64,000 bases of DNA, from contig NZ_JAHUWK010000001.1 in the NCBI RefSeq assembly GCF_019219065.1, positions 744,001 through 808,000 of the forward strand, given 5' to 3'. The stretch's first letter is position 1. Every line of letters starts with the position of its first letter. A program made the translations under genes and the position numbers. Of this stretch, positions 34,997-45,440 are shown one piece after another. The notes beneath the pieces were generated by a model. It made no database searches and was not told the DNA's origin. It saw only the letters and a list, made by a program, of their open reading frames with translations. The DNA is from Duganella sp. sic0402. Its GTDB lineage: Bacteria > Pseudomonadota > Gammaproteobacteria > Burkholderiales > Burkholderiaceae_D.

Positions 34997-36983
34997 GCTC
35001 GAACTCCTTGTACAAAGGTAGCGTAATGCGAAATGTTGTTCCTTCGGAAGGCGCGCTGCTGGCCTGAAGCTGGCCGCCGACTTCCAGCAGATACTCGCGG
35101 CTCTCAAAGACGCCGATGCCCATTCCGGATGCCTTGGTCGAAGAAAATGGCTGGAACAGGCGCTCGCGCACAAATTGTTCGCTCATGCCTTTTCCTGTAT
35201 CGGACACTTCGATGATGGCGTGCCCGCCGCTGGCATAAGCTCGCAGGCAAATGCTCCCGGTACGCGGCGTCGCATCGATGGCGTTCTGAATTAAATGACC
35301 GACCACGCGCTCCAGCCGCTGCCAGTTGGCCAGCACGGTCAGCTCGCTCGCGCCGCATTCCAGTGACGGCTTCGGTTCACTGCCGGCATGGGCCTGAACG
35401 GCGCGCTTCAGCAGCTGTTCGAGATTGAGCAGTTCTGCCGCATCCGGCATATCGTCTTGTCTTAGCTTATGCAGCAGGTGTTTCATTTTCCCGAGCGAGT
35501 GAGACAGTGTTTCCAGCATGTCCTGCTGAAACGCGGGATTGGTCTTGTGCTTTTCTGCATTCGCCAGCAATAGCGACAGTTGCGCAATCAAATTTTTTAA
35601 GTCGTGGACGATAAACGTCGACATGCGGCTAAAGGACTCAAACTGGCGGGCTATGGCCAAACGCTCGGCCGAGGTGCGATGCGACAGATAACTCGCTGCT
35701 TGGCTTCCTGCTATTTTAAGCACATCCCGCACCTCCCAGTTCACATGCAGCGATACGCGCGGAGGCGCCAAACAGGTGAAACCAAACAGACCGCCGTCCA
35801 ACAGCAGTGGGATCACAAGCCACAGTCCTTCGCTCCAAGCCGGCGGTGTCGAGTCCTGATAGCGTTCGGGATTCAACCGCCAGTCACGCATGTCCACCAC
35901 CCAACCACGGTTGGCCAGCAATTGGCACAACGGACTGTCCGCGCATTCCTCCACCTGCGGCAGCGGCCAGTTCCAGCGAGCGGCGGGCCGGTAGTGGCCA
36001 TCTTCACGCCGCAACCACAGTGTACCGGCGGGACTTTCGACCAGCACCGCCATTGCTTGAATCGCGCGTTCAGCCAGACCATCCGTATCATTGGCCAGCG
36101 CGCGGGTGAAACGCTGCCATTCTTCGCGATAATCGTAGCGGCCCTGGTAGAAGTGCTTGCTGATGAACAGTTTGAGCCGGGCACGGGTCGCGCCAGAAAA
36201 CAGCACAGCGGCGAGCAACAACACCGAGCCGCACAAACAGGCCATCTGCATCAGCGCGCCCCAGGCGCCGCCGACATAGCGTAAATACCAGGCGCTGAGC
36301 GCCATCGCCATCAGATACGCAGCAGCGCCGAGTAGTGCTGCCGAATGAAACATAATCTGACGCGACAATTGGAGCGCAGGCGTCCACACCGGACCGCGCG
36401 ACACGGCAACCGCCAACATCGGCGCGCTCAGAGCATTGATGACGCCCCGCGCCGCCCAGATATCCGGATTAACGCGCCGCAGCAGCATGGCGTCGCTATA
36501 CAGGTAAAAATCGTAGCAGAACAAGGCACCGATGCCGAGGCAGGCATACTTTATCCCCCATCGGGTGTTCTGCGGCGCGTTGCGATACACATGTTCAACC
36601 AGCAGCATGCCGAACACCGACGACGCCAATGGCAGCGAGGCACGCAGCAGCGCTGGCGCAGCCGGCCAGAACGCCACCATTAATGCTGCCGCCGCCGGCA
36701 GCGACGCGCAGGCCAGCAAGCGTGCCCGAGCGCTAGATAGCAACAGCAGCAAGAGCAGCCAGCCGCAGGTCCGCAACGTCTCCGCGACATCCGCTGCCGT
36801 GCTGCGACCTGCGGTGGCGCAAGCAGCCCACAACATGGTCAGGATTGCGGCAACAGCAATCGCGCGATGATGCGCGGCGGTCCGCCAACTTCGCCACAAC
36901 AGCCAGATCGCCAGCAAGCCAAATGCGAACGCCGCGACGCCATGGCTAAACGCCGCTACCGGCGAAACGCCATTCCATGGCAT
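34968..36983 (-). CDS. prsK: XrtA/PEP-CTERM system sensor histidine kinase
   Basis: A 671-residue histidine kinase. The N-terminal half is membrane-bound with about eight hydrophobic segments, followed by a GAF-like region. The HisKA motif FIVHDLKNLIAQ places the phosphorylated His near residue 460. HLIQNAIDATPRTG is the N box and DTGKGM the G1 box of the ATPase domain, with GIGVFESREYL near the end. It partners PrsR, whose gene overlaps its 3' end. Its start shares a base with the stop of the glycosyltransferase upstream. The signal sensed is unknown. Confidence 0.95.
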   Translation of the reverse strand: MPWNGVSPVAAFSHGVAAFAFGLLAIWLLWRSWRTAAHHRAIAVAAILTMLWAACATAGRSTAADVAETLRTCGWLLLLLLLSSARARLLACASLPAAAALMVAFWPAAPALLRASLPLASSVFGMLLVEHVYRNAPQNTRWGIKYACLGIGALFCYDFYLYSDAMLLRRVNPDIWAARGVINALSAPMLAVAVSRGPVWTPALQLSRQIMFHSAALLGAAAYLMAMALSAWYLRYVGGAWGALMQMACLCGSVLLLAAVLFSGATRARLKLFISKHFYQGRYDYREEWQRFTRALANDTDGLAERAIQAMAVLVESPAGTLWLRREDGHYRPAARWNWPLPQVEECADSPLCQLLANRGWVVDMRDWRLNPERYQDSTPPAWSEGLWLVIPLLLDGGLFGFTCLAPPRVSLHVNWEVRDVLKIAGSQAASYLSHRTSAERLAIARQFESFSRMSTFIVHDLKNLIAQLSLLLANAEKHKTNPAFQQDMLETLSHSLGKMKHLLHKLRQDDMPDAAELLNLEQLLKRAVQAHAGSEPKPSLECGASELTVLANWQRLERVVGHLIQNAIDATPRTGSICLRAYASGGHAIIEVSDTGKGMSEQFVRERLFQPFSSTKASGMGIGVFESREYLLEVGGQLQASSAPSEGTTFRITLPLYKEFEHGQAQNTGG

Positions 36984-38347
36984 TACCGGCCGCCTTTGCC
37001 GAACAACACCACCTGCACGGTATCCACTAGGATCAGCAGATCCAGAAACAGGCTACCATTCTTCAAATAGTATAAATCGTATTGTAATTTTTGCAGAGCA
37101 TCCTCAGTGGAAGCCCCGTAACGGTAGCGCACCTGCGCCAGGCCGGTGATACCGGGCTTGATCCCGTGCCGCACGTTGTAGTACGCGATTTGGTCGCACA
37201 GTTGCTCGACAAAGTACGCACGCTCCGGCCGGGGGCCGACAAAGCTCATTTCGCCCCTGAACACATTCAGCATCTGCGGCAATTCGTCAATGCGCAGCTT
37301 GCGTATCCAGTGCCCGACCAGCGTTACGCGCGGATCATCCGGCACGGCCCACTGCGGCCGGCCGTCGTGCTCCGCATCCTGCCGCATGCTACGAAACTTC
37401 AGCACCTGGAACAAGCGCTTATCTCGGCCTACACGCTCCTGCCGGTAAAACACCGGGCCGCCGTCCTCGACCTTGATAGCCAGCGCGGTCGCCAACATCA
37501 CTGGCAAAGACAGCAGGCCGATCGCCGCGCTGACCAGCAGATCGAATATACGCTTGATGGTGGCGCGCGTCAGACTCTGATTGAAGCCGCCGCCAAATAT
37601 CAAATAACTTGGCTGTAGCGAATCGAGTCGTATTTGGCAAGCCTCGCGTTCAAAGAACGCCGCGGCATCCGTCACCGGCACCCCGCCCAGCGCGCATTCG
37701 AGCAACTGCCTGACCGGGAAAGCGCCGTTGCGCCGGTCGCCAACCGTCACAATGATTTCATCAGCGGCATAGCGCTGCGCCAGCGTCAGCAAGGGCAAGT
37801 CCGCTGGCAACAGCATCCCGGCAGGCACGGCGCGCACCTCGCCCTTGACCGGCACAAAGCCAACCACACGGAACGGGTGAAAACCGATGCGGCCAGTCGC
37901 CAGCTGCAGGCATTCGCGCGCCACCGCGCCATCGCCCACGATCATCAGGCGCTGCACCAGCATGCGCGACTGCGCCGAGGTGAACACCAGCAGCCGCGCC
38001 GTCAGCACCGCCACCCCGCCAAGCAGAAACACCACACTGCCCGCTCGCATCTCCGGCAATACCATGGCCAGCAACTGCATCACGGCGAATCCGAGTACAA
38101 ATGATGGCGTCAGGCGCAATACCGTGCTGCGGACGTACCGGCGCGACTGGTCATGCTGGTACATGCCAAAAGTGCTCATGCTGAATACGATCACCAGCGC
38201 AAACGCCAGCGCGGCAAAGTAAAGCTGCCCCGGATCGGACAGCCACAAGGGCGCACTGGCAACCGCCGCCGCCAGCAGTATCGACACTTCCAGCAACAGC
38301 AGCGTGAAGGCGATTCTCGACACATAATGATGAAAGATCCTGATCAC
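36983..38347 (-). CDS. Initiating phosphoglycosyltransferase, XrtA system (TIGR03013-like)
   Basis: A 454-residue polyprenyl-phosphate sugar-1-phosphate transferase of the WbaP/EpsE type. The N-terminal half contains about four membrane segments and a Rossmann-like part. The catalytic C-terminal half has RQERVGRDKRLFQVLKFRSM, then RIDELPQMLNVFRGEMSFVGPRPE. It should start the repeat unit by linking the first sugar-phosphate to undecaprenyl phosphate. The start is GTG 38347, set by CGGGGAGG (38350-38358) five to six bases upstream and by the family N-terminus IRIFHHYVS; longer in-frame extensions to 38437 lack support. It heads the minus-strand block with prsK and prsR. Confidence 0.93.
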   Translation of the reverse strand: MIRIFHHYVSRIAFTLLLLEVSILLAAAVASAPLWLSDPGQLYFAALAFALVIVFSMSTFGMYQHDQSRRYVRSTVLRLTPSFVLGFAVMQLLAMVLPEMRAGSVVFLLGGVAVLTARLLVFTSAQSRMLVQRLMIVGDGAVARECLQLATGRIGFHPFRVVGFVPVKGEVRAVPAGMLLPADLPLLTLAQRYAADEIIVTVGDRRNGAFPVRQLLECALGGVPVTDAAAFFEREACQIRLDSLQPSYLIFGGGFNQSLTRATIKRIFDLLVSAAIGLLSLPVMLATALAIKVEDGGPVFYRQERVGRDKRLFQVLKFRSMRQDAEHDGRPQWAVPDDPRVTLVGHWIRKLRIDELPQMLNVFRGEMSFVGPRPERAYFVEQLCDQIAYYNVRHGIKPGITGLAQVRYRYGASTEDALQKLQYDLYYLKNGSLFLDLLILVDTVQVVLFGKGGR

Positions 38348-38512
38348 GATAACCTCCCCGGACGGAACTTCCATGATGCGGAACACCTGCGCAGACGTTT
38401 TGAGCCACCACAATTGTCGCGCAATCCATCCCATCAAAAGGGCTTTTTATGACGTGACTATGACAAATAGACTATAGTCATGGTTCATTTACCTTCACGT
38501 AACGACGTAATC
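38348..38512. promoter_or_regulatory. Divergent region between the EPS locus and nadB, with dyad TGACTAT-N12-ATAGTCA
   Basis: A 165-base region between the GTG start of the sugar transferase and nadB. The perfect 7-base inverted repeat TGACTAT (38455-38461) / ATAGTCA (38474-38480) overlaps a possible plus-strand -10 TATAGT (38473-38478) with a poor -35 ATGACG (38449-38454). A regulator could bind this dyad to control nadB. No sigma-54 element was found on the minus strand. The evidence is moderate. Confidence 0.4.
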
Positions 38513-40126
38513 ATGAAATTTGATGTTGCAATTGTCGGCAGCGGATTGGCTGGCCTGTCGGTCGCCCTCCATCTGGCTGAGACGCGGACCGTAGCGATTG
38601 TTTCCAAACGTGCGCTGAAGGATGGCGCCAGCAACTGGGCGCAAGGCGGCATCGCCGCTGTACTGGACTCGGGCGACAGCCACTCCCAGCACATTGATGA
38701 CACGCTGATCGCCGGCGGCGGCCTGTGTGACGAAGGCGCCACCCGCTACATCGTCGAACATGGCCGCGAAGCGATCGAATGGCTGATCGAGCAAGGCGTG
38801 CCCTTTACCCGCGACGAATCGGCGGAACTGGGCTACCACCTGACGCGCGAAGGGGGGCATAGCCAGCGCCGCATCATCCATGCCGCCGACGCCACCGGCA
38901 ATGCAGTGCAAACCACGCTGGAGGAAAAAGTCCGCGCCCATCCGAACATCACCCTGTTCGAACACCATTGCGCGATCGACCTGATTACTTCCGACAAGCT
39001 GGATAACGGCAAGAAGAGCCACGCACAGCCGAAATGCCATGGCCTGTACGTGCAGGATGAGCGTACCGGTCAAGTGCATACCTTTGCGGCGGAACACACC
39101 GTGATGTGTACCGGTGGAGCCGGTAAAGTGTACCTGTACACCACCAATCCAGACACCGCCAGCGGCGACGGCATCGCCATGGCCTGGCGCGCCGGCTGCC
39201 GGGTATCGAACATGGAATTCATCCAGTTCCATCCAACCTGCCTGTACCACCCGTACGCCAAGTCTTTCCTGATTACCGAAGCCATCCGCGGCGAAGGCGG
39301 CTTGCTCAAGCTGCCGCCGGAAGCTGGCGCCGCAGCGGGCCAGCGCTTCATGCTGGCGCACGACGAACGCGCCGAACTGGCGCCACGCGACGTGGTGGCG
39401 CGGGCCATCGACTTCGAGATCAAGAAGCGCGGCCTGGATTACGTCCACCTGGACATCAGCCACAAGCCAGCCGACTTCCTGATCGAACATTTCCCGACCA
39501 TCTACGCGCGTTGCATGGAACTGGGCATCGACATCACCAAGGAGCCGATTCCTGTGGTGCCGGCAGCCCACTACACCTGCGGCGGCGTGGTCACCGACAT
39601 GCATGGCCGCACCGACCTGCCAGGCTTGTATGCGGTCGGCGAAACCGCCTGCACCGGCCTGCACGGCGCCAACCGCCTGGCCAGCAATTCGCTGCTGGAA
39701 TGCGTGGTGATCGGCCGCGCCTGCGCCATGGACATCACCGCCAAGGAGAAAGGCGAAGTGCCGTACCTGCCGGATTGGGACGAAAGCCGGGTGGAAGACG
39801 CCGACGAAGAAGTGGTCATTTCCCATAACTGGGACGAATTGCGCCGCTTCATGTGGAACTACGTCGGCATCGTGCGCACCACCAAGCGGCTGGAACGCGC
39901 TCAGCACCGGATTGCGCTGCTGAAGGAAGAAATCGACGAGTATTACCAGAACTTCCGCGTCTCGCACGATTTGCTGGAGCTGCGCAACCTGGTCGATGTC
40001 GCCAGCCTGATCGTCCACAGTGCCTTGCTGCGCCGCGAGAGCCGTGGCCTGCACTTCAGCCGCGATTATCCCGAGACGCTGGCAAAAGCGCTGCCAACCA
40101 TCCTCACGCCGCCGGCGCGAAAATGA
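38513..40126 (+). CDS. nadB: L-aspartate oxidase
   Basis: A 537-residue FAD-dependent enzyme oxidising L-aspartate to iminoaspartate, the first step of de novo NAD synthesis. The FAD-binding motif [15 protein letters not shown] is at the N-terminus; NWAQGGIAA and HTAGGAG-like [14 protein letters not shown] are conserved. [25 protein letters not shown] is the substrate/FAD region; [11 protein letters not shown] follows. Start ATG 38513 (MKFDVAIVG) is preferred over an in-frame ATG at 38480. It overlaps the GNAT gene by four bases. The partner enzymes NadA and NadC are encoded nearby on the other strand. Confidence 0.96.
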   Translation: MKFDVAIVGSGLAGLSVALHLAETRTVAIVSKRALKDGASNWAQGGIAAVLDSGDSHSQHIDDTLIAGGGLCDEGATRYIVEHGREAIEWLIEQGVPFTRDESAELGYHLTREGGHSQRRIIHAADATGNAVQTTLEEKVRAHPNITLFEHHCAIDLITSDKLDNGKKSHAQPKCHGLYVQDERTGQVHTFAAEHTVMCTGGAGKVYLYTTNPDTASGDGIAMAWRAGCRVSNMEFIQFHPTCLYHPYAKSFLITEAIRGEGGLLKLPPEAGAAAGQRFMLAHDERAELAPRDVVARAIDFEIKKRGLDYVHLDISHKPADFLIEHFPTIYARCMELGIDITKEPIPVVPAAHYTCGGVVTDMHGRTDLPGLYAVGETACTGLHGANRLASNSLLECVVIGRACAMDITAKEKGEVPYLPDWDESRVEDADEEVVISHNWDELRRFMWNYVGIVRTTKRLERAQHRIALLKEEIDEYYQNFRVSHDLLELRNLVDVASLIVHSALLRRESRGLHFSRDYPETLAKALPTILTPPARK

Positions 40127-40662
40127 TCCAGGTCCGCCACGCGACGCCAGCCGACATCCCGGCCATGGAAGCGCTGATTGCGCGCTCCGGCATCGCGCTG
40201 AGCGCCGGCTTCTACACGCCCGAGCAAGCGCAAGCCGTAACGCGTTATGTGTTCGGCGTGGATACCCAGCTGGTGGCGGACCAGACCTATTTTGTCATCG
40301 AGAAAGACGGCCAGCTTGCCGCCTGCGGAGGATGGAGCAAGCGCAGCACCCTGTTTGGCGCCGACCGCACCAAGCAAGGCGCCGATCCGCTGCTCGACCC
40401 GGCCAGCGAGGCGGCCCGCATCCGCGCCTTCTTTGTTGATCCTTCAGCTGCCCGCCAGGGATTGGGACGCATGCTGCTACAGCACTGCACCGATGCGGCG
40501 GCGGCGGGCGGCTTTCACACGCTGGAACTGGCGGCCACCATGCCTGGCGTGCCGCTATACACCGCCTGCGGTTTTACGCTTGTCGAACCGATCGAGATCA
40601 CGCTGCATGGCGATGTGAAAGTGCCGCTGGCAAAAATGCGCAAGTCGATCAAGGCGGCGTGA
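40123..40662 (+). CDS. GNAT family N-acetyltransferase
   Basis: A 179-residue GNAT protein. [19 protein letters not shown] is the N-terminal strand-helix pair and [19 protein letters not shown] holds the acetyl-CoA-binding R/Q-x-x-G-x-G loop. The target is unknown. It is translationally coupled to nadB (four-base overlap) and its last 14 bases overlap the 3' end of the convergent solute-binding protein gene. A link to NAD metabolism is not established. Confidence 0.88.
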   Translation: MIQVRHATPADIPAMEALIARSGIALSAGFYTPEQAQAVTRYVFGVDTQLVADQTYFVIEKDGQLAACGGWSKRSTLFGADRTKQGADPLLDPASEAARIRAFFVDPSAARQGLGRMLLQHCTDAAAAGGFHTLELAATMPGVPLYTACGFTLVEPIEITLHGDVKVPLAKMRKSIKAA

Positions 40663-41428
40663 CATCGTAACGGCGCGCCAGCTTTTGTAGCTCGCCGCTC
40701 TTCATCATCGCCGCCAGCAGACGGTCGTACTGCGCCGGCAGCTCGCGGTAGCGCGGCGCCAGCGGATAGGCGAAGTAAGCATTCTGCACATCAATCAGCG
40801 GCGCCAGCGCCAGCACCTTGTCCTGCAATCCCAGCGCAACGATTACCGGCTCGGTATCGCGGCGGTTCGACGCAAACATTTCCACATGCGTGTGCGACAG
40901 CATGCGCAAGCCGTTTTCCACTGTATTGGTGACGCTGATGTGCAGCTGCGGCGCGGCGGCCGTAAAAGCCGGACCATAATTCCAGCCGTTGATCACAACG
41001 ATGCGCCGGCCTTTCAGCAAGCCATAGTCTCCCGCCCACACTGGCATCGCGTCGGCGCGCACATAGAATGCCAGTTCATCCTGAAAAAACGGCTGCTCGC
41101 TGTAGCGCAGGACGCGCTGGCGTTCGGGTGTTTTATACGGCGCGACCAGCAGGTCGGCCTTGCCGCCGCCGACCACTTCCATCGCACGGCGCCACGGGTA
41201 GATTTCGAAACGGGCCTGATAGCCGTGGCGTTGCGCCAGCAGCCGCACCAGTTCCACACCCAGTCCGGAGAATTCGCCATTGGGCAGACGCTCGAACACA
41301 CCGACATTCCTGGTGCCGGCCGCCACCAGCTCGCGGCGGATCGGAGGACGTGCACATGACAGCAGCGGCAAGGCGCTCAACGCCATGCCGTACAAGCCAG
41401 TCAAATAAAGCCGACGTGCCTTCCGCAA
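40649..41428 (-). CDS. Periplasmic amino-acid-binding-like protein (SBP_bac_3 family)
   Basis: A 259-residue protein with a signal sequence or lipoprotein signal (LPLLSCARPP), followed by the fold of extracellular solute-binding proteins: RNVGVFERLPNGEFSGLGVELVRLLAQRHG and FEIYPWRRAMEVVGGGKADLLVAPYKTPERQRV. No transporter permease or ATPase is nearby, so it may be a sensor-type or orphan binding protein. The start is TTG at 41428, decided by the ideal ribosome site GGGGAGG at 41434-41440, five bases upstream. Confidence 0.8.
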   Translation of the reverse strand: MRKARRLYLTGLYGMALSALPLLSCARPPIRRELVAAGTRNVGVFERLPNGEFSGLGVELVRLLAQRHGYQARFEIYPWRRAMEVVGGGKADLLVAPYKTPERQRVLRYSEQPFFQDELAFYVRADAMPVWAGDYGLLKGRRIVVINGWNYGPAFTAAAPQLHISVTNTVENGLRMLSHTHVEMFASNRRDTEPVIVALGLQDKVLALAPLIDVQNAYFAYPLAPRYRELPAQYDRLLAAMMKSGELQKLARRYDVTPP

Positions 41429-41440
41429 GCGGACCTCCCC

Positions 41441-41456
41441 TGCCGGAACTCCGGCA
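41441..41456. promoter_or_regulatory. Short hairpin next to the TTG start of the binding-protein gene
   Basis: TGCCGGA-AC-TCCGGCA forms a 7-base-pair stem with a 2-base centre (too tight to close a hairpin fully, so at least one pair must open). It lies directly upstream of the GGGGAGG ribosome site. There is no T-run, so it is a weak terminator candidate; it may influence translation of the TTG gene. Confidence 0.3.
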
Positions 41457-41479
41457 TCCTGCGGTTTATTCTACGCGGA

Positions 41480-42346
41480 TTAGGCGACGATGCGCAAAGA
41501 ATAATCGGTCGCGCGAATATCCTTGGTCAGGCTGCCGATGGAAATGCGGTCCACGCCGGTTTCGGCAATCGCCCGCACTGTATCGAAGTTGATGCCGCCC
41601 GAGGCCTCCAGCAAGGCGCGGCCGGCATTGATCGCCACCGCTTCGCGCATCATGTCGGTGCTGAAGTTATCCAGCAGGATGGACAGCGCGCCGGCATCCA
41701 GCGCTTCCTTCAATTCCGCTATCGACTCCACTTCCACCTGAATCGACACACCTTTGTTCAGTGCTTTGGCGGCCAGCACAGCGTTGGTGATGCCGCCAGC
41801 CGCCGCGATGTGGTTTTCCTTGATCAGGATGCCGTCATACAGCGCCAGGCGCTGATTCTGGCCGCCGCCCACGCGCACCGCATACTTCTGCGCCAGGCGC
41901 AGGCCAGGCAAGGTTTTGCGGGTGTCGAGTATCGCGGCGCGGGTGCCGGCAATGACATCCACGTATTTGCGGGTGGCGGTCGCCACCCCAGACAGCAGCT
42001 GCATGAAGTTCAGCGCGCCGCGTTCGGCGGTCAGCAGCGCGCGCGCCGGACCTTCGATGGTGCACACCACGCTGTCGGCCTTCATCATATCGCCTTCGGC
42101 ATACTTCCAGTCGATTTCAATCCCGGCCTGCATGCAGTTCATCACGCCTTCAAACCAGGACGCGCCGCACAGTACCGCGTCTTCGCGCACGATCACGCGG
42201 GCTTGCGCACGGCCGCCTTCCGGCACCAGCAGACCGGTCAGGTCGCCGCTGCCCACATCTTCCAGCAGCGCCGCGAGCAGATTGGCCTCGAAGGCCGACT
42301 TCAACGCGTCGTCAAACGGCGCGAACTTATTGATCAAAGTGCTCAT
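41480..42346 (-). CDS. nadC: Nicotinate-nucleotide diphosphorylase (carboxylating)
   Basis: A 288-residue quinolinate phosphoribosyltransferase, converting quinolinate and PRPP to nicotinate mononucleotide. [10 protein letters not shown] and [18 protein letters not shown] are near residues 30-40 and 105-125. [25 protein letters not shown] is the substrate-binding core, and IKENHI and VEVE supply catalytic residues. Its start overlaps the nadA stop by four bases. With nadA and nadB it completes the aspartate pathway to NAD. Confidence 0.96.
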   Translation of the reverse strand: MSTLINKFAPFDDALKSAFEANLLAALLEDVGSGDLTGLLVPEGGRAQARVIVREDAVLCGASWFEGVMNCMQAGIEIDWKYAEGDMMKADSVVCTIEGPARALLTAERGALNFMQLLSGVATATRKYVDVIAGTRAAILDTRKTLPGLRLAQKYAVRVGGGQNQRLALYDGILIKENHIAAAGGITNAVLAAKALNKGVSIQVEVESIAELKEALDAGALSILLDNFSTDMMREAVAINAGRALLEASGGINFDTVRAIAETGVDRISIGSLTKDIRATDYSLRIVA

Positions 42347-43497
42347 GCAGGACCAATTCCCGAAAACAGTTTAGCTTCTTGTGCCAGATCAGGGCCAGGC
42401 TGCACCTTGGCCTTCTTGGCCGCCGCGAAGTCCAGCATGCGGCTGATCGAGGTCACGGCTTTCTTGCCGATTTCCGGATCAACGAAGATTTCATTGGCCG
42501 CGCTGATCGCCGGGCTGTCCATATTCTCCAGCAGGTCGGCCAGATTCTGCAGGCCGTTCATCGCCATCCACGGGCAATGCGCGCAGCTCTTGCAGGTAGC
42601 GCTATTGCCGGCGGTTGGCGCGACGATGAAGCGCTTGTTCGGCGCCGCGGCCTGCATCTTGTGCAGAATGCCGTTGTCGGTGGCGACGATGAAGGTATCG
42701 GCGTCCGACTCGACGGCCGCATTGATGATCTGCGTGGTCGAACCCACCACATCGGCCAGCGCCACCACATTGGCTGGCGATTCAGGGTGCACCAGCACCT
42801 TGGCGTCCGGGTACTGCGCCTTCAACAAATCCAGCTCAATGCCTTTGAATTCATCGTGCACCAGGCAGGAGCCCTGCCACAGCAGCATGTCTGCGCCGGT
42901 CTGCTTCTGGATGTAGGAACCCAGGTGCTTGTCCGGCGCCCACAGGATCTTCTTGCCCTGCTCGTGCAGGTGCTTGACGATATCCAGGCCGATCGACGAG
43001 GTTACCATCCAGTCGGCGCGTGCCTTGACGGCGGCGCTGGTATTGGCATACACCACCACCGTGCGGTCAGGATGCTGGTCGCAGAAAGCGGTGAATTCGT
43101 CGGCTGGGCAGCCCAGGTCCAGCGAGCAGGTCGCATCCAGGTCCGGCATCAGGATGCGCTTTTCCGGGCTGAGGATCTTGGCCGTTTCGCCCATGAAGCG
43201 CACGCCCGCCACGATCAGCGTCTTGGCCGGGTGATCGCGGCCGAAGCGCGCCATCTCCAGCGAATCGGAAACGCAGCCGCCGGTTTCCTCGGCCAGGTCC
43301 TGCAGGTCGGCGTCGACATAGTAGTGCGACACCAGCACCGCCTGCTTTTCCTTCAGCAGACGCTTGATGCGTTCCTTGAGTTCGATGCGCTGCTCGGGGC
43401 TAGGCGTCGCTGGCGTGCGCGCCCAGGCGTGGGCGGTGCAGCTGGCGCCGTCTTGTGGATGTTCATACTCGACGGGTTTGATCTCAATGGCTTGCAT
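42343..43497 (-). CDS. nadA: Quinolinate synthase
   Basis: A 384-residue [4Fe-4S] enzyme condensing iminoaspartate with dihydroxyacetone phosphate to quinolinate. The iron-sulfur ligand cysteines are visible in [13 protein letters not shown] and [37 protein letters not shown] is the N-terminal substrate motif. It follows the ABC-F gene by six bases and overlaps nadC by four. Length is normal for the longer proteobacterial NadA form. Confidence 0.96.
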   Translation of the reverse strand: MQAIEIKPVEYEHPQDGASCTAHAWARTPATPSPEQRIELKERIKRLLKEKQAVLVSHYYVDADLQDLAEETGGCVSDSLEMARFGRDHPAKTLIVAGVRFMGETAKILSPEKRILMPDLDATCSLDLGCPADEFTAFCDQHPDRTVVVYANTSAAVKARADWMVTSSIGLDIVKHLHEQGKKILWAPDKHLGSYIQKQTGADMLLWQGSCLVHDEFKGIELDLLKAQYPDAKVLVHPESPANVVALADVVGSTTQIINAAVESDADTFIVATDNGILHKMQAAAPNKRFIVAPTAGNSATCKSCAHCPWMAMNGLQNLADLLENMDSPAISAANEIFVDPEIGKKAVTSISRMLDFAAAKKAKVQPGPDLAQEAKLFSGIGPA

Positions 43498-43503
43498 GAT
43501 GGC

Positions 43504-45105
43504 TTAGGCGATACCTTGGCTGGTCAGATACTCTTCGTAGTTACCGCGGAAATCGACGATTTCGTTGTCCTTGATTTCGATGATGCGGTTCGCCAGCGAC
43601 GAGACGAATTCGCGGTCGTGCGAAACGAAGATCAGGGTGCCGGCGTATTTATCCAGCGCGATGTTCAGCGACTCGATCGATTCCATGTCCATGTGGTTGG
43701 TCGGTTCGTCCAGCAGCAGCACGTTGTGACGGCCCAGCATCAGCTTACCGTACATCATGCGGCCTTTCTCACCACCGGACAGCACGGTGACCGACTTCTT
43801 CACTTCGTCACCGCCGAACAGCAGGCGGCCGAGGATCGAGCGCACGGCTTGATCATCATCGCCTTCCTTGGTCCACTTGCCCATCCAGTCGGTCAGCGTG
43901 ATCTCTTTGGCGAAATCTTCGGTCGGGTCCTGCGGCATGTAGCCGACATTGGCGTTTTCCGCCCACTTGACCATGCCGTGATCGGCGTGCAGACCGGCGA
44001 TGTCATCACCGCCGATGCAACGCAGCATGGTGGTCTTGCCGGCGCCGTTGGCGCCAATGATGGCAATGCGCTCGCCCGCTTCCACCATGATGCTGAAATT
44101 ATTGAACAGCGTGCGGTCGTATTTCTTGCTCAGGCCTTCGGCTTCCACCGCCAGGCGGTGCAGCTTCTTCTCGCCTTCGAAACGCACGAATGGATAGGCG
44201 CGCGAGGACGGCTTGATGTCTTCCACCTTGATCTTGTCGATCATCTTGGCGCGCGAGGTCGCCTGGCGGGCCTTGGACTTGTTGGCCGAGAAGCGGCGTA
44301 CGAAGTCCTGCAGCTCGGCGACTTTCTCTTTCGCCTTGGCGTTGTTGGCCAGCTGCTGATTACGGGCTTGGGTCGACGCCAGCATGTAGTCGTCGTAATT
44401 GCCTGGGTAGATCTTCAGCGTGCCGTAATCCATGTCGGCCACGTGGGTGCACACCTGGTTCAGGAAGTGGCGATCGTGGGAAATGATGATCATGGTGGAA
44501 TTGCGCTCGTTGAGCACATCTTCCAGCCAGCGGATGGTGTTGATGTCCAGGTTATTGGTCGGCTCGTCCAGCAGCAGGATGTCCGGATTCGAGAACAGCG
44601 CCTGCGCCAGCAGCACGCGCAGCTTCCAGCCTGGCGACACGGCGCTCATCGGGCCCTGGTGCAGGTCGATGCTGATGCCCACGCCCAGCAGCAGCTCGCC
44701 GGCGCGCGCCTCAGCAGTATAGCCGTCGTATTCGGCGACTTTGCCCTCCAGGTCGGCGGCTTTCATGTAGTCGTCGTCGGTGGCTTCCGGATTGGCGTAG
44801 ATCGCATCGCGCTCGGCCATCGCGGCCCACATCTCGGTGTGGCCCATCATCACCACATCCAGCACGCGCATTTCTTCGTAAGCGAATTGATCCTGGCGCA
44901 GCTTACCCAGACGCTCGTTCACATCCAGCATCACGTTGCCACCCGACGGCTCCAGGTCGCCACCCAGAATCTTCATGAAAGTGGACTTGCCGCAGCCGTT
45001 GGCGCCGATCAGGCCATAGCGGTTGCCGTCGCCAAACTTGACGGAAATGTTTTCAAACAGCGGCTTGGCGCCGAATTGCATCGTGATATTGGCTGTGCTG
45101 AGCAT
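43504..45105 (-). CDS. ybiT: ABC-F family ATPase (YbiT-like)
   Basis: A 533-residue soluble protein with two ATP-binding cassettes and no membrane domain. Walker A boxes are GANGCGKST (near residue 35) and GANGAGKTT (near 350), with signatures [12 protein letters not shown] and [12 protein letters not shown]; the ABC signature appears as [15 protein letters not shown]. The P-site-contact linker lies between the domains (residues 235-310). Members act on the ribosome exit or E site to relieve stalling; the precise role of YbiT is not fixed. A TATAAT -10 lies upstream at 45157-45162. Confidence 0.9.
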   Translation of the reverse strand: MLSTANITMQFGAKPLFENISVKFGDGNRYGLIGANGCGKSTFMKILGGDLEPSGGNVMLDVNERLGKLRQDQFAYEEMRVLDVVMMGHTEMWAAMAERDAIYANPEATDDDYMKAADLEGKVAEYDGYTAEARAGELLLGVGISIDLHQGPMSAVSPGWKLRVLLAQALFSNPDILLLDEPTNNLDINTIRWLEDVLNERNSTMIIISHDRHFLNQVCTHVADMDYGTLKIYPGNYDDYMLASTQARNQQLANNAKAKEKVAELQDFVRRFSANKSKARQATSRAKMIDKIKVEDIKPSSRAYPFVRFEGEKKLHRLAVEAEGLSKKYDRTLFNNFSIMVEAGERIAIIGANGAGKTTMLRCIGGDDIAGLHADHGMVKWAENANVGYMPQDPTEDFAKEITLTDWMGKWTKEGDDDQAVRSILGRLLFGGDEVKKSVTVLSGGEKGRMMYGKLMLGRHNVLLLDEPTNHMDMESIESLNIALDKYAGTLIFVSHDREFVSSLANRIIEIKDNEIVDFRGNYEEYLTSQGIA

Positions 45106-45156
45106 GTAGAGTTAGACTTTTCTGAATTAAATCATGCCGTTAGGCGGAAACCGGAC

Positions 45157-45162
45157 ATTATA
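45157..45162 (-). promoter_or_regulatory. -10 element for the ABC-F/nadA/nadC transcript
   Basis: A perfect TATAAT on the minus strand, 51 bases upstream of the ATG at 45105. No good -35 is found at 16-18 bases, so this is a weak assignment. The gap 45106-45230 holds nothing else I recognise. Confidence 0.45.
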
Positions 45163-45230
45163 CAACACCGTCACGCCCCTCGCCTCTCAGTGCCGCACGA
45201 TAAATATCAAGAACCTGGCAGCGGGAATGC

Positions 45231-45440
45231 TTATTTTGGCAAGCCGACGCGCGCGGCGTAGCTGGTCGCCAAGGCTTGAGCGAGCGTGGCGATCACCTGG
45301 GCGTTCGGCGACTGGCCGGGCGTGGTGGTGAACGGCGGCTGGGAAGCCAATTGTGTCGCGACACCGATTTGCGCCCGCAAAATCGCCTCCGCTTGTTTCA
45401 GGTGGGACTCGGTCTCGACTCCGAAATGACTATAAGACAT
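45231..45440 (-). CDS. Hypothetical small protein (69 aa)
   Basis: Unrecognised. The start ATG 45440 has TGGAG about 6 bases upstream; a GTG at 45452 is a longer alternative. The protein begins MSYSHFGVETESHLKQAEAI, then has a helical segment, a Pro/Thr-rich linker (PPFTTTPGQSPN) and a second alanine-rich helix. There is no signal peptide or membrane segment. It could be a small structural or regulatory protein. It lies alone between the ABC-F gene and a divergent periplasmic gene. Confidence 0.6.
   Translation of the reverse strand: MSYSHFGVETESHLKQAEAILRAQIGVATQLASQPPFTTTPGQSPNAQVIATLAQALATSYAARVGLPK

Noticed and set aside
36983..38437. Longer start of the sugar transferase at 38437.
   Set aside because: GTG 38347 has a perfect-distance GGGGAGG and matches the family start; the extra residues do not resemble the family.
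38341..38460. Sigma-54 promoter for the prsK/prsR block.
   Set aside because: Several GG and GC pairs were seen on the minus strand but none with exact 10-base spacing and TTGC.
38495..40054. 519-codon minus-strand frame opposite nadB.
   Set aside because: It mirrors the nadB codons; no recognisable motif or start signal, and nadB motifs are complete.
42379..45261. 960-codon open frame on the plus strand opposite nadA and ybiT.
   Set aside because: It is antisense to two strongly identified genes, shows His/Gln/Arg/Val-rich composition typical of reverse-strand GC-rich codons, has no ribosome site and no family motif.
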